From NCBI GenBank assembly GCA_022822325.1, contig JAJEBW010000029.1, positions 44,529 through 108,528 of the forward strand: DNA of 64,000 nt. Direction: 5' to 3'. Position numbers and translations under genes: made by a program. Source of the stretch: Gemmatimonadota bacterium. GTDB taxonomy: Bacteria > Gemmatimonadota > Gemmatimonadetes > Longimicrobiales > Gaopeijiaceae. Position 1 is the stretch's first letter; every line of letters begins with the position of its first letter. Below are positions 53,010-61,597 of the stretch, in pieces. The notes below the pieces were generated by a model that was not told the DNA's origin, did not search any database, and saw only the letters and a program-made list of their open reading frames with translations.

Positions 53010-54011
53010 GTGGCTGTCATTCGCGACATGATCCCGCCCTTCGAGCTCTACCAGCCGGCGGAAATCGACGACGCATTACGCCTCATGGACCAGTACGGCG
53101 ACCAGGGCTGGGTGCTGGCCGGCGGGCTGGACACCTTCGACTGGTTCAAGGACCGAATCAAGCGGCCGCAGGCGGTGATCGATCTCGCGGCGGTGGAGGA
53201 GATTCGGGGAATCGCGGCGGGCGCGGACGGGGGACTGGAGATCGGCGCCATGACCAGTCTGACCGATGTGGCCGACCACGCGGACGTGCAGGGCCGCTAC
53301 CCGCTCCTGGCCGAGGCGGCCGGACTGGTGGCCACCCCGCAGATCCGCAACCAGGGAACGCTCGGCGGCAACATCGTGCAGGACACCCGTTGCTGGTACT
53401 ACCGGAGCGGATGGCCCTGCTACCGCGCCGGCGGCAACATCTGCTACGCCGCCACCGCGCGCTCGATGAACCGCGAACACTGCATCGTGGGGGCGAGCCG
53501 CTGCGTGGCCGTCAATCCTTCGGACACCGCTCCCGCTCTCGTCGCCCTCGACGCCGAGATGGTCGTGGCCAGCAGCTCCGGCGAACGCACCTTCCCCGCC
53601 GCCGACTTCTTCATCGGCCCCGACATCGACATCGAGCGGATGACCGTGCTGGAGCCCGGCGACCTCCTCACCCGAATCGCCCTTCCTGCCCCATGGGAAG
53701 GCGCGCGCTGGTACTTCGAGAAGATCCGCGACCGCAAGTCGTGGGACTTTTCGCTGGTGAGCGTGGCCTCGATGCTCCGGGTCGAGGGCGGGGCGATCGC
53801 CGACGCGCGCATCGTCGTGAACAGCATCGCTCCCTTCCCGGTGCGCATGACCGCGGTGGAGACGGCGATTCGCGGCCGCGAGCCCAACGAGGAGACCGGC
53901 CAGCTCGCCGGGGAAATCGCAATCGAGGGCGCCCGCGCGCTCCGTCACAACGACTACAAGATCGCGCTCACGCGGAACCTGGTGAAGCGCTCGATCCGGG
54001 ACGCCGCGTAG
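53010..54011 (+). CDS. FAD- and iron-sulphur-binding subunit of aldehyde oxidoreductase (PaoB-like)
   Basis: A 333-residue subunit from GTG 53010, preceded by GAGAAGGAGAATC. FAD contacts are VLAGGLDTFDWFK and IRNQGTLGGNIVQDTRC. An insert with six cysteines (from DTRCWYYRSGWPC to VGASRC) matches the extra [4Fe-4S] loop seen in PaoB and 4-hydroxybenzoyl-CoA reductase-type subunits, and is absent from the CoxM-like subunit at 37.2 kb. It sends electrons out of the molybdenum subunit, here probably to the membrane cytochrome b encoded 1.1 kb downstream. Confidence 0.92.
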   Translation: MAVIRDMIPPFELYQPAEIDDALRLMDQYGDQGWVLAGGLDTFDWFKDRIKRPQAVIDLAAVEEIRGIAAGADGGLEIGAMTSLTDVADHADVQGRYPLLAEAAGLVATPQIRNQGTLGGNIVQDTRCWYYRSGWPCYRAGGNICYAATARSMNREHCIVGASRCVAVNPSDTAPALVALDAEMVVASSSGERTFPAADFFIGPDIDIERMTVLEPGDLLTRIALPAPWEGARWYFEKIRDRKSWDFSLVSVASMLRVEGGAIADARIVVNSIAPFPVRMTAVETAIRGREPNEETGQLAGEIAIEGARALRHNDYKIALTRNLVKRSIRDAA

Positions 54012-54069
54012 TCGGCGGAGCGGCCGGACGAAGCGAAGAACAAGGGCTTCCGGGAAAAGGAACGAGGTG

Positions 54070-54597
54070 ATGAAGACACGATTTGTCATGGTCATCATGT
54101 TGCTTGTCGCTTGTAGCGACAATTTCAACCCGTTCGACCACGAATCCACCAACGACCTTGTTGCCACGGAAGCAATGATAGGTGAAATCGCGAAGGCCTA
54201 CGCGACCGTGGTCGACGATGAGCAACCGGCACGGGTCATGCTGGGAACCTGGGAATCCCTGGCTGGGGCGGACCACCGGTGGGGCGCGAGACTCGAATCC
54301 GCCATTCGAACGATTACGGAAGACGCGGACAGGAAGATGCCGGACGCTCCGTGGCTTTTCAGCTTTCAGGGCGCAACCGCCGGAAAGATAAAGATTCTTG
54401 TCGTCGATAGGGACGACCCGGAGAGATGTTGCGTCATCTTCTATGTGAATGTACAGCTCGCCGGGGACTCTTTGGTCTTTGACCTTGACGACGACATGGG
54501 GATCGCCGACATATTCGCACCGGTCCGCATGATTCGGGAAACAGAGGAATACGAAGAGGGGGTCAGAAGGCGTCTCGCCGAGGAACGGTCACGATGA
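54070..54597 (+). CDS. Hypothetical lipoprotein inserted in the oxidoreductase cluster
   Basis: A 175-residue protein with a short signal and lipobox (VIMLLVACSDNF). The mature part is acidic and mixed alpha/beta, with GTWESLAGADHRWGARLESA, KIKILVVDRDDPERCC and FYVNVQLAGDSLVFDLDDD; I recognise no family. The DNA is less GC-rich than the flanking oxidoreductase genes. Its stop overlaps the start of the broken zincin gene (54594), so the pair was once co-translated. Position between the FAD subunit and cytochrome b suggests a later insertion. Confidence 0.72.
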   Translation: MKTRFVMVIMLLVACSDNFNPFDHESTNDLVATEAMIGEIAKAYATVVDDEQPARVMLGTWESLAGADHRWGARLESAIRTITEDADRKMPDAPWLFSFQGATAGKIKILVVDRDDPERCCVIFYVNVQLAGDSLVFDLDDDMGIADIFAPVRMIRETEEYEEGVRRRLAEERSR

Positions 54598-55071
54598 CTT
54601 GGTGGGTCTTTGCGGCAGTCCTTTTGACCTTCGATGGACATACCATCGTTGTCCAGGCCAACAATTGGACCACGGACGACATTGATGACTGGATCAGAAC
54701 CATGGAAGACGGTGCGTCAATGGCCGATTGGTTCGGGGATCACGAATGCAGGGAAGCGTTATGGGATTCTGCCTATGGCTTGGGCGCGGTGCGAGACCGT
54801 AACGGGATCCATTGGGATCCGACTCTACCATATAATGCAGAGACACTTCGCTATCGGTCAACAAGGGAACCTCACACTATCAATATCAACCCCCAATATC
54901 AACCCCCGCACGGACAATTTGACCAGAACCGTCTTTCATGAAGGCCTTCACGGGGCAGGATGGGGATGGCCGGAGAGCCAATCTCCTTACAGTCACAGCG
55001 ATGTATACCGCCTCGCTGGCACGCCAGGAGGCGCACTTGGGCGATGTGTAGCGGATTACCTTCCAACCTAG
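54594..55071 (+). pseudogene. Small secreted zincin-like gene, frameshifted by a tandem duplication
   Basis: The first frame (ATG 54594) encodes a signal-like segment (WWVFAAVLLTF), then NNWTTDDIDDWIRTMEDG and HTININP, and ends near 54941. The second frame resumes at NINPRTDNLTRTVFHEGLHGA and runs to 55071. A 13 bp tandem duplication at 54882-54907 causes the shift; deleting one copy gives a single ~154-residue protein. It would carry an HExxH zinc motif (HEGLHGAGWGWP), so a small exported metalloprotease is likely. As sequenced it is inactive. Confidence 0.78.
54882..54907 (+). repeat. 13 bp tandem duplication causing a frameshift
   Basis: AATATCAACCCCC occurs twice back to back (54882-54894 and 54895-54907). 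Thirteen bases is not a multiple of three, so the downstream HExxH-coding part is out of frame. The copies are identical, which points to a recent event or to a slippage-prone switch. Confidence 0.95.
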
Positions 55072-55096
55072 AAACAAATTCAGGAGGCGACAATCC

Positions 55097-55966
55097 ATGG
55101 AGTTTCTTCGACGCGCACTCAATCCCTGGGGCGAAAACGTCCCGATCGGGGTTTCCTGGGATCTGATCTGGGCAGCGGTCATCGTCGGCTCGGTCTTCGT
55201 GGTCGGCCATGCGCTGCTCGTGCCGAAGAAGGTCGGCGCGGCGGAGATCGACGAGGACGAGGCCCGCGGGCTCCCGGAAAAGGTCCAGCGCCACACCGTC
55301 GGCGCGCGCGGTTTCCACTGGTCGATGTCGGTCGCGATGTTCGTGCTCCTCATCACCGCCTTCTTCCCGGTCGTCGGAATTCGGTTCCCCTGGGTCACCA
55401 TCCACTGGATCGCCGGCGTCGTGCTGATCCTGACGGTCCTCTACCACATCTGGCATGTCTTCGCCAAGCAGGATTTCTGGACGATGTGGATCGGCCGCCG
55501 CGACGTCGAGGAGGGCAGGGACAGCCTCAAGGCGGCGCTCGGCAGATCGGGCGAGGGAGAAGCGGGCGCCGGTTCGGGGAGTCGCCGTCCGCGCGCGGGC
55601 AAGTATCCGGTCGACCAGAAGATGTTCCACCATGCGGCCATGATCGTCACGATCGGCGCGGTCGTCACCGGCATCCTCATGATGTTCCGGATCGACAACT
55701 TCCTCTGGGCCGAGAACACCTACATGTTCAGCGACGCCGCCTGGGGCTGGATCTATGTGATTCACGGCATTTGCGGAATCGGGCTGATCTTCCTCGTGAT
55801 CGCGCACGTCTATTTCGCGATTCGCCCCGAAAAGCGCTGGATGACATGGTCGATGATCCACGGCCTGATCGACCGCGAGAAGTACCTGCAAAACCACGAC
55901 CCGAAGCGTTGGGTGGTGGCCGAATCGGGGTCGGATGCGGTGGAGGCGGGGGCGGATGGGGATTGA
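55097..55966 (+). CDS. Membrane cytochrome b (formate dehydrogenase gamma-like)
   Basis: A 289-residue membrane protein with about five hydrophobic segments. Conserved histidines for two haems lie in membrane-associated stretches (RGFHWSMSVAMFV, VTIHWIAGVVLIL, VLYHIWHVF, FHHAAMIVTIG, GIGLIFLVIAHVYFAI). This is the cytochrome b561/FdnI-type subunit that passes electrons from a periplasmic dehydrogenase to quinone. A ribosome binding site (CAGGAGGCGAC) precedes ATG 55097. Placement after the exported aldehyde oxidoreductase suggests that it is the quinone-reducing partner of that enzyme. Confidence 0.87.
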   Translation: MEFLRRALNPWGENVPIGVSWDLIWAAVIVGSVFVVGHALLVPKKVGAAEIDEDEARGLPEKVQRHTVGARGFHWSMSVAMFVLLITAFFPVVGIRFPWVTIHWIAGVVLILTVLYHIWHVFAKQDFWTMWIGRRDVEEGRDSLKAALGRSGEGEAGAGSGSRRPRAGKYPVDQKMFHHAAMIVTIGAVVTGILMMFRIDNFLWAENTYMFSDAAWGWIYVIHGICGIGLIFLVIAHVYFAIRPEKRWMTWSMIHGLIDREKYLQNHDPKRWVVAESGSDAVEAGADGD

Positions 55967-56119
55967 GGGGATGGGGCGGCGGGTTGGCGTGGGCAACCGC
56001 AAGGTGGCGACTGGCGTGCGTGACAGGTGCTGCGCAGGGCGTGACCGGCGGGTGACTCGGTGGCGGGTGAAGCCATTCAGCGGGCGCGGCAACGACTGCC
56101 TGCGTAAGCGGCCGCCGCA

Positions 56120-56512
56120 ATGAGCGCCGGCGACCTGAAGCGCCGCATCGACGCGATCGAGGACGGCTACGAGTTCTTCCTGGCCTATGCGGCGCAAGGC
56201 GTTGGGGACGAGGCCGCAAGCAAATCGGGGGAACAGGTGCGGGGGTTTCTGTGCGGCTTTATCGAGGCGCTCGATGGGCTGGCGGAGGCGTTCCGGGAGG
56301 AGTTGGCGGGGGGCGGGAGCGACTTGTCCGCCGCAACCGAAGCGGCGCTGGCGGTGCTGGAGCGCGACGCGGAGGCCGCGGGGGCGATGGTGCGATTCGT
56401 GCAGGCGCAGGATGTGGTCTCCTCCCAACTGATCGACAACCTCAACGCTTCGATTCATGTGCGCGCGTTGCTCACGGACGTGTTCGTGTTGGGGGAGGCG
56501 GCGGGGGTGTGA
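56120..56512 (+). CDS. Small helical hypothetical protein
   Basis: A 130-residue, almost entirely helical and acidic protein (for example DLKRRIDAIEDGYEFFLAYA and LAVLERDAEAAGAMVRF). It has no signal peptide or membrane segment and I recognise no family. It begins 153 bp after the cytochrome b gene in the same direction and could be an accessory or assembly factor for that cluster. Coding status is supported by length, a clean ATG and typical codon use. Confidence 0.6.
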   Translation: MSAGDLKRRIDAIEDGYEFFLAYAAQGVGDEAASKSGEQVRGFLCGFIEALDGLAEAFREELAGGGSDLSAATEAALAVLERDAEAAGAMVRFVQAQDVVSSQLIDNLNASIHVRALLTDVFVLGEAAGV

Positions 56513-56525
56513 GGGGGGACAATCC

Positions 56526-57443
56526 GTGGATCGAGTCGAGTTTCTGAAAAGGATCTGCGGCATCAATGTGTGGAAGAATGCGGGAAGACGGGCACCGCAC
56601 AAGCCGTTGCTGTTGTTGCTCGCGCTGGGTCGCGTGTATCGCGGCGATGACAGACTTTGCCGGTACGGTGAGGACATCGAAGATCGCCTGAGGGCGCTTC
56701 TTGTCCGATTCGGTCCTCCGCGCAGAGCGCACAAGCCGGAGGAGCCCTACAAACGCCTGTCCCGCGACGGGCTTTGGGAAATTCCCGGCTTTGACCATCT
56801 GCCGACGGTGAAGAGCGGCGCTCCGCTGCTGAAGGCGTTGCGGGAATCGCGGGGCGGATTCCCCGAATCCCTGTACAGGACCCTGCAAGCCGACCCGATA
56901 TTGGTGATCGAGGCTTCCCAGGAAATCCTGGATGGCCACTTCCCGAAGTCGCTGCACGAGGACATCCTGGACGCGGTGGGCCTGCCCGCGTATCTTCGCC
57001 GCAGCCCGGTTCAGGATGCCGAGGTGCTCAGGGAAAGGCGCGATCCGGGATTCCGGCACAGGGTTCTTCGCGCCTACGAACGCCGTTGCGCAATTTGCGG
57101 ATTCGACGTGCGCATCGAGGACCAGTTGCTGGGACTGGAGGCGGCACATATCAAATGGCATGCAGCCGGCGGGCCCGACAAGGTCACCAACGGACTTGCG
57201 TTGTGCATGTTCCATCACAAGGCGCTCGATGTGGGCGCGTTGGGACTTGAGTGTGTGAACCACGACATCAAGATCATCGTCTCCAGCGAGGTCAACGGCC
57301 TCAGCAAGGGCGTGAGCCTTCTCCTCGACTTCCGCAACGCCCGCCTCCGCCCCCCGCAAACCGAGGCCCTCGCACCCGACTGCAGGTACGTGGACTGGCA
57401 CCGACGAGAGGTCTTTCGCGAACCGGCGTGGGAGACCGCCTGA
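56526..57443 (+). CDS. Phosphorothioate-DNA-binding HNH restriction endonuclease homologue (ScoMcrA/SBD type)
   Basis: A 305-residue protein from GTG 56526. The N-terminal ~150 residues resemble the sulphur-binding domain (RRAPHKPLLLLLALGRV and KRLSRDGLWEIPG). The C-terminal half is an HNH endonuclease with paired zinc cysteines (RRCAICGFD), the catalytic region LEAAHIKWHAAGGPDKVTNG and LCMFHHKALDVG. Relatives cut DNA carrying phosphorothioate backbone modification (Dnd systems), acting as a type IV-like defence against foreign modified DNA. No dnd genes are in the window, consistent with a solitary role. The family call rests on remembered sequence patterns. Confidence 0.85.
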   Translation: MDRVEFLKRICGINVWKNAGRRAPHKPLLLLLALGRVYRGDDRLCRYGEDIEDRLRALLVRFGPPRRAHKPEEPYKRLSRDGLWEIPGFDHLPTVKSGAPLLKALRESRGGFPESLYRTLQADPILVIEASQEILDGHFPKSLHEDILDAVGLPAYLRRSPVQDAEVLRERRDPGFRHRVLRAYERRCAICGFDVRIEDQLLGLEAAHIKWHAAGGPDKVTNGLALCMFHHKALDVGALGLECVNHDIKIIVSSEVNGLSKGVSLLLDFRNARLRPPQTEALAPDCRYVDWHRREVFREPAWETA

Positions 57444-57530
57444 CTCAACGTACAGAAACCGGTCCGTGTCCGAATTGAAAGTCCAACCCCTTCCCCCCGC
57501 ATCTCTTTCCCTTCCCCCCCACCTCCACCC

Positions 57531-57575
57531 CCTCTACCTTGCATCCCATATGGCACCGACCGGCCAGCCTCGACC
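57531..57575 (+). repeat. Leader repeat, copy 1 (imperfect, ~44 bp)
   Basis: This stretch matches 58625-58668 at most positions, including the shared block CTTGCATCCCAT, TGG, ACCGA and GCCAGCC. The first copy lies just before the secreted-protein start and the second spans the start of the His/Cys-rich gene. A TA-x-CTTGC promoter-like block sits 12 nt before the ATG in copy 2, which suggests a near-leaderless start. Confidence 0.6.
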
Positions 57576-57591
57576 TCCCGCTGAGGGCTTC

Positions 57592-58656
57592 ATGACCACC
57601 ACCGCCGCCCGCTTCATCCGCGTTGCAGTCGTCGCGATTTCGCTGCTTGCCATCCCCGCGTCGCCGGGTTCCGGCCAGGTCATCGCGGGCCCCGAAGGCC
57701 CCGTCGAGTTCGTCGGGTTGCAGCGGTGGAGCGCCCAGGAGCTCTTCGACGCCATCCGCGAGACTGCCCCGGGCCGCCCCTTTCATGCCTGCGCGGCCGT
57801 CATGAGGTTCGATCTGGGCTTCGCCGAAGCGGCCGCGATGAGTTTCCGGACCAGAGATTCCGGCGAGCCGTACACGGTCGTTGTCGGCGTGGAGGACAGC
57901 GCCCGGGTTCGCTACCGCCCGACCGGCGCCGAAGTCATGGCCTTGCCGGAGAGTTGGCAGCGACTGAAGGCCCTGGCGGACGCGGACATGCGGGTGCTGG
58001 ATGTGGCCGCGCGCACGATGCACTCGCGCAGTGGATTCCTCAATCGGATCATCAAGCCCGCGAAGAGGCTGGCCGCGGATTGGGGCGCGAGCTCCGAAGC
58101 GGTGGACGAGGCGCTGGACCTTGTCGATAGCGCGAACCGGGAGGAAGATCGTCTCCTGGCCCACGAAGTCCTTGCCCGGGATTCCACCTGGACGGCGCGG
58201 GCGGTCGCGTCGCTCGTGCTGGGCAACTTTCCGGATCACGATTCCTCGTGGCACGCCCTGGCGGGTTCGCTGACCGACTCCCATGCGCGGGTCGGGTCGC
58301 TGGCCGACCATGTGGTCACCGAGTTTCTCGCGAAGAAGCGGCGGCCCGTCGACTGGTCCGGCGCCCGGGAATCCCTGGCGGCGCTCTTCGACGGAACGAG
58401 CCCGTTCATCTTCCGGAATTTGCTGACTGTACTGCGGCTCACGGAGATCGACCCCGAACTCGGCAGACAGTTGGCGCGCCGGAGTCCGGATCTGTTGCTG
58501 GCGCACGCCGCGGCCGAGCACGAATACACCCGCGACGGCGCCCTGACATTCCTGAGAACGGTGAGCGGCGAAGACTTCGGCCGCGACGCCGACGCCTGGG
58601 CCACTTGGCTGAACGGGCTGTCGTTCCTATCTTGCATCCCATGTGGTACCGAGTAG
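57592..58656 (+). CDS. Secreted hypothetical protein
   Basis: A 354-residue protein (an alternative start at 57550 adds 14 residues). A signal peptide (VAVVAISLLAIPASPGSGQ) is followed by a helical, HEAT-like C-terminal half (EEDRLLAHEVLARDSTWTA, HDSSWHALAGSLTDS). A central strand region carries EPYTVVVGVEDSARVRYRP. I recognise no family. The final codons overlap the next gene's ATG by 16 bp. Its leader shares a ~44 bp imperfect repeat with the next gene's start. Confidence 0.7.
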   Translation: MTTTAARFIRVAVVAISLLAIPASPGSGQVIAGPEGPVEFVGLQRWSAQELFDAIRETAPGRPFHACAAVMRFDLGFAEAAAMSFRTRDSGEPYTVVVGVEDSARVRYRPTGAEVMALPESWQRLKALADADMRVLDVAARTMHSRSGFLNRIIKPAKRLAADWGASSEAVDEALDLVDSANREEDRLLAHEVLARDSTWTARAVASLVLGNFPDHDSSWHALAGSLTDSHARVGSLADHVVTEFLAKKRRPVDWSGARESLAALFDGTSPFIFRNLLTVLRLTEIDPELGRQLARRSPDLLLAHAAAEHEYTRDGALTFLRTVSGEDFGRDADAWATWLNGLSFLSCIPCGTE

Positions 58657-59165
58657 CCAGCCACGACCCTGGTCGCAGCGCGAGGGCGGTTTGCGTCCTC
58701 GCGGCGCTGGCCTTTGTCCACGCCTTTGCGATCCGTCCGGTCCTGTTGCCCGAATGTCTCGCGCATGGCTTCGGCGATGGCGCGATGGCCCACGCGATGC
58801 CGGGCCACAGCCACGACGCCGATCCCTCCGTCGGTTCACCGGCCGCTCACGACGGCTCGCCGACCCATCACGCCGGTGCTTCCTCCCACCACGGGAGCGC
58901 GCTCGCCGACCCCGCCGGCTCGTCTTCCCACCTCTCCGGCATCTCCGCCGACCACGCCGACGCCCCCTCCAACTCCGCCGAAGAGTGCATCTGTCTTGAA
59001 GTCTGCCTCTGCGAGTTCGGGGGACCGTCGCCTGCACCCGCCCTGGCCGCGGGCCCGATCGCGATCATCGCCGCCGGAACGATTCGGCCGCTTCCGGAAT
59101 CCCCGACGCTGATCGCCCCACGCTTCCGTCTTCCCCTCGCCACGGGTCCTCCCCACGCGCTCTGA
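58641..59165 (+). CDS. His- and Cys-rich exported protein of the copper operon
   Basis: A 174-residue protein. An N-terminal membrane segment (AVCVLAALAFVHAFAI) is followed by a region dense in His, Asp and Ser (for example HAMPGHSHDADP and SSHHGSALADPAG), then the Cys block ECICLEVCLCEF, and a second hydrophobic stretch. The composition suggests metal binding outside the cytoplasm. It lies 250 bp before mbnP/mbnH-type copper genes and reads the same way, so a role in copper capture or sensing is likely. I recognise no named family; DUF2946-like proteins have a similar layout. Confidence 0.7.
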   Translation: MWYRVASHDPGRSARAVCVLAALAFVHAFAIRPVLLPECLAHGFGDGAMAHAMPGHSHDADPSVGSPAAHDGSPTHHAGASSHHGSALADPAGSSSHLSGISADHADAPSNSAEECICLEVCLCEFGGPSPAPALAAGPIAIIAAGTIRPLPESPTLIAPRFRLPLATGPPHAL

Positions 59166-59415
59166 CGGGCGGGTTCACCGGACCGGTTGAGGCCCACGCG
59201 CCCCAGTCGGTCCATCTGCGGGTCCTTTCCCGGTGAACTCCTCGCGGGACCGTTCCCTGTGCCGTGGCCGCTCCCGCATTCGCCCGAACCGTCAATTCGG
59301 CAAACCGGATTGCGCTCTTTCGTGCAGGGGACGCTTCCTCCTTGCGGGACGCCCCCGATCGCACGCGGAGCCGTATGCAGGAACCGACCCAATGCGAACA
59401 CAAGGAAGACCGATC
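59166..59415. other. Intergenic leader of the mbnP-mbnH operon
   Basis: A 250 bp gap between the His/Cys-rich gene and mbnP. I see no gene on either strand and no strong hairpin. The sequence just before mbnP (CAAGGAAGACCGATC) supplies a ribosome binding site. A regulatory site for copper control could be here but none is recognisable. Confidence 0.4.
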
Positions 59416-60321
59416 ATGAAATCGACCCGACTGTCCACAAGCTTCTCCAGGATTCGCCCCCATTCCTTCGTCGCGCTCGCGCTTGTCCTGACCGCTTCCG
59501 CCGCTTGCGGCGAGGACGACCCCATCGCCCCCGCGGGCCCCATCGACGTCGCCATCAACTTCGAGGCCCGGGTGAATGGCGCCTCCTTCGCCTGCGGCAC
59601 CCGCTACAGCAATGTCGGCACCACCTCCTCGACGATCGAGCTGACCGACTTCCGCTTCTACGCGCACGATTTTCGGCTGGTCGCGGCCAATGGCCAGGAG
59701 ACCCCGCTGGAGCTCGCGCAGGATGGGCCGTGGCAACTCGACAACCTTGCGCTCCTCGATTTCGAAAACGCGACGGGCGCCTGCGGCAACGGAACTCCGG
59801 CGACCAACACCAGCGTTCGGGGCACCGCTCCGGCCGGCGATTACGTGGGACTTCGCTTCCGCATCGGCGTGCCCTTCGAGCTCAACCACCAGGACGCCAG
59901 CACCGCTTCGGCCCCGCTGGATATCACGCGGCTCTTCTGGAACTGGAATGGCGGCTACAAGTTCGCGCGCATGGACCTCCGTCGGCCCGACGCGCTGGAG
60001 GGCGAGGCGCAGGGCTGGAACGTCCACCTGGGCAGCACCGGCTGCACGCCGACCGGAGACAGGACCGCGCCGGCGACCTCGTGCGCGAATGAATACCGCC
60101 CGGAGATCGAGTTCGCCGCCTTCGATCATGCGACCAACGCCATTGTGGCCGACTATGGCCGACTGCTTGCGGGAACCGATCTGCGGGTGAACACCCCTGG
60201 AACGGCTTCGGGATGCCAGTCCTTCCCCGGAGATGCCGATTGCCCGCCGGTCATGAATCGCTTTGGCCTGGACTACGAAGGCTCCGTCTCCTCCGGCCAA
60301 ACCTTCCTTTCGGTGAATTGA
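59416..60321 (+). CDS. mbnP: MbnP family copper-binding protein
   Basis: A 301-residue lipoprotein-like protein (signal ending VLTASAACGEDD). The body matches the MbnP family (metallo-mystery pair, four-Cys motif): an early VAINFEARVNGASFACG block, a TDFRFYAHDFRLV strand, GACGNG, FWNWNGGYKFARMDL and the paired-Cys regions STGCTPTGD and SGCQSFPGDADC. In the characterised system MbnH oxidises an MbnP tryptophan to kynurenine, creating a copper site. The WNWNGGY region contains candidate tryptophans. mbnH follows 23 bp later. Confidence 0.92.
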   Translation: MKSTRLSTSFSRIRPHSFVALALVLTASAACGEDDPIAPAGPIDVAINFEARVNGASFACGTRYSNVGTTSSTIELTDFRFYAHDFRLVAANGQETPLELAQDGPWQLDNLALLDFENATGACGNGTPATNTSVRGTAPAGDYVGLRFRIGVPFELNHQDASTASAPLDITRLFWNWNGGYKFARMDLRRPDALEGEAQGWNVHLGSTGCTPTGDRTAPATSCANEYRPEIEFAAFDHATNAIVADYGRLLAGTDLRVNTPGTASGCQSFPGDADCPPVMNRFGLDYEGSVSSGQTFLSVN

Positions 60322-60343
60322 CCCCCCTGAGCTGACCGCCCCC

Positions 60344-61597
60344 ATGAGCGGGAGAGAGGGTGCCGCGATGGCCGCTTTCCAATCACAGTGGACCGGGCGA
60401 CGCGCCAGACATGCACGAATGCACAGGGTCGGGGCCACCGCTCTGGCCCTGTGCGCCTGGGGACCGACCGCTTCCTGCGGGGGAGGCGACGAGATCCTTG
60501 GTCCGCTCTACACCGAGATCGTCGTCACGAGCGACTTCGCGTGGGATCTTCCCCCGGACTTTCCTGCGCCGCGCGTGCCCGAGGACAACCCGATGACCCC
60601 GGAGAAGGTCGAGCTGGGACGGCGTCTCTTCTACGACACCCGCCTTTCGGGCAACGAGACCCAGAGCTGCGCCTCCTGTCACATTCAGGAAGCGGCCTTC
60701 ACCGACCGGCTGCCCCGCGGGGTGGGCTCGACCGGCGATGTGCATCCGCGCGCCAGCATGAGTCTGACCAATATGGGGTACCAGCCTGTCCTCACCTGGG
60801 CGAATCCCAACCTGACCACCCTGGCGGAACAGGCGCTGATCCCGATGTTCGGCGAAGACCCCGTCGAGCTGGGAATGTCGGGGCGCGAGGAGGAGCTCTT
60901 TGCGCGACTCGAGGCGGAACCGATCTACCGGCGACTCTTCCCCGCCGCCTACCCGGACGACCCCGTCATCAACCTTTCCACCATCACCCGCGCGATCGCC
61001 TCTTTTCAGCGCATCCTGATTTCGGGAAACAGCCGCATCGACCAGGCCCGGCGCGGCGAAATCGCCCTGACCGAATCGGAACGGCTTGGCCAGAACCTCT
61101 TCTTCAGCGAACGGATGGAGTGCTTTCACTGCCATGGCGGACTGATGTTCACCGGCACCAACGACTTCGACGGCAAGTCCTCGCCCGAGATCGAGTTTCA
61201 CAACAACGGGCTCTACAATCTCGATGGCAACGGCCTCTATCCCAGCCCCAACTTCGGCCTCTTCGAGTTTACGCAGCGCCCCGAGGACATGGGAAGGTTC
61301 AAGGCGCCGACCCTGCGCAACATCGAGCTGACCGCGCCCTACATGCACGACGGGAGCGTCGCAACCCTCGACGAAGTGCTGGACCACTATTCGCGCGGCG
61401 GGCGCCTCATCGCCGAAGGACCGAATGCGGGCGACGGACGCACCAATCCCAACAAGAGCGAATTCGTGATCGGCTTCGAGCTGACCGCGCGGGAGCGGCA
61501 GGCGGTGATCGACTATCTGAAGGCACTGACGGACCACGACTTCGTCGCAAATCCCGCCTTCAGCGATCCGTGGGTGGAAGGGTCGCGGAGACGATGA
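60344..61597 (+). CDS. mbnH: MbnH family di-haem cytochrome c peroxidase-like enzyme
   Basis: A 417-residue exported enzyme. A signal or lipobox lies at ALALCAWGPTASCGGG, so the true start may be ATG 60344 or a later ATG (60368, 60419). Two c-type haem sites are visible: QSCASCHIQEAAF and MECFHCHGGLMF. Other family blocks are LGRRLFYDTRLSGNET, APTLRNIELTAPYMHDGS and the terminal ALTDHDF. MbnH modifies its partner MbnP by oxidation of tryptophan. The stop overlaps the TonB-receptor start (ATGA), and mbnP is immediately upstream, so all three form one operon. Confidence 0.93.
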   Translation: MSGREGAAMAAFQSQWTGRRARHARMHRVGATALALCAWGPTASCGGGDEILGPLYTEIVVTSDFAWDLPPDFPAPRVPEDNPMTPEKVELGRRLFYDTRLSGNETQSCASCHIQEAAFTDRLPRGVGSTGDVHPRASMSLTNMGYQPVLTWANPNLTTLAEQALIPMFGEDPVELGMSGREEELFARLEAEPIYRRLFPAAYPDDPVINLSTITRAIASFQRILISGNSRIDQARRGEIALTESERLGQNLFFSERMECFHCHGGLMFTGTNDFDGKSSPEIEFHNNGLYNLDGNGLYPSPNFGLFEFTQRPEDMGRFKAPTLRNIELTAPYMHDGSVATLDEVLDHYSRGGRLIAEGPNAGDGRTNPNKSEFVIGFELTARERQAVIDYLKALTDHDFVANPAFSDPWVEGSRRR

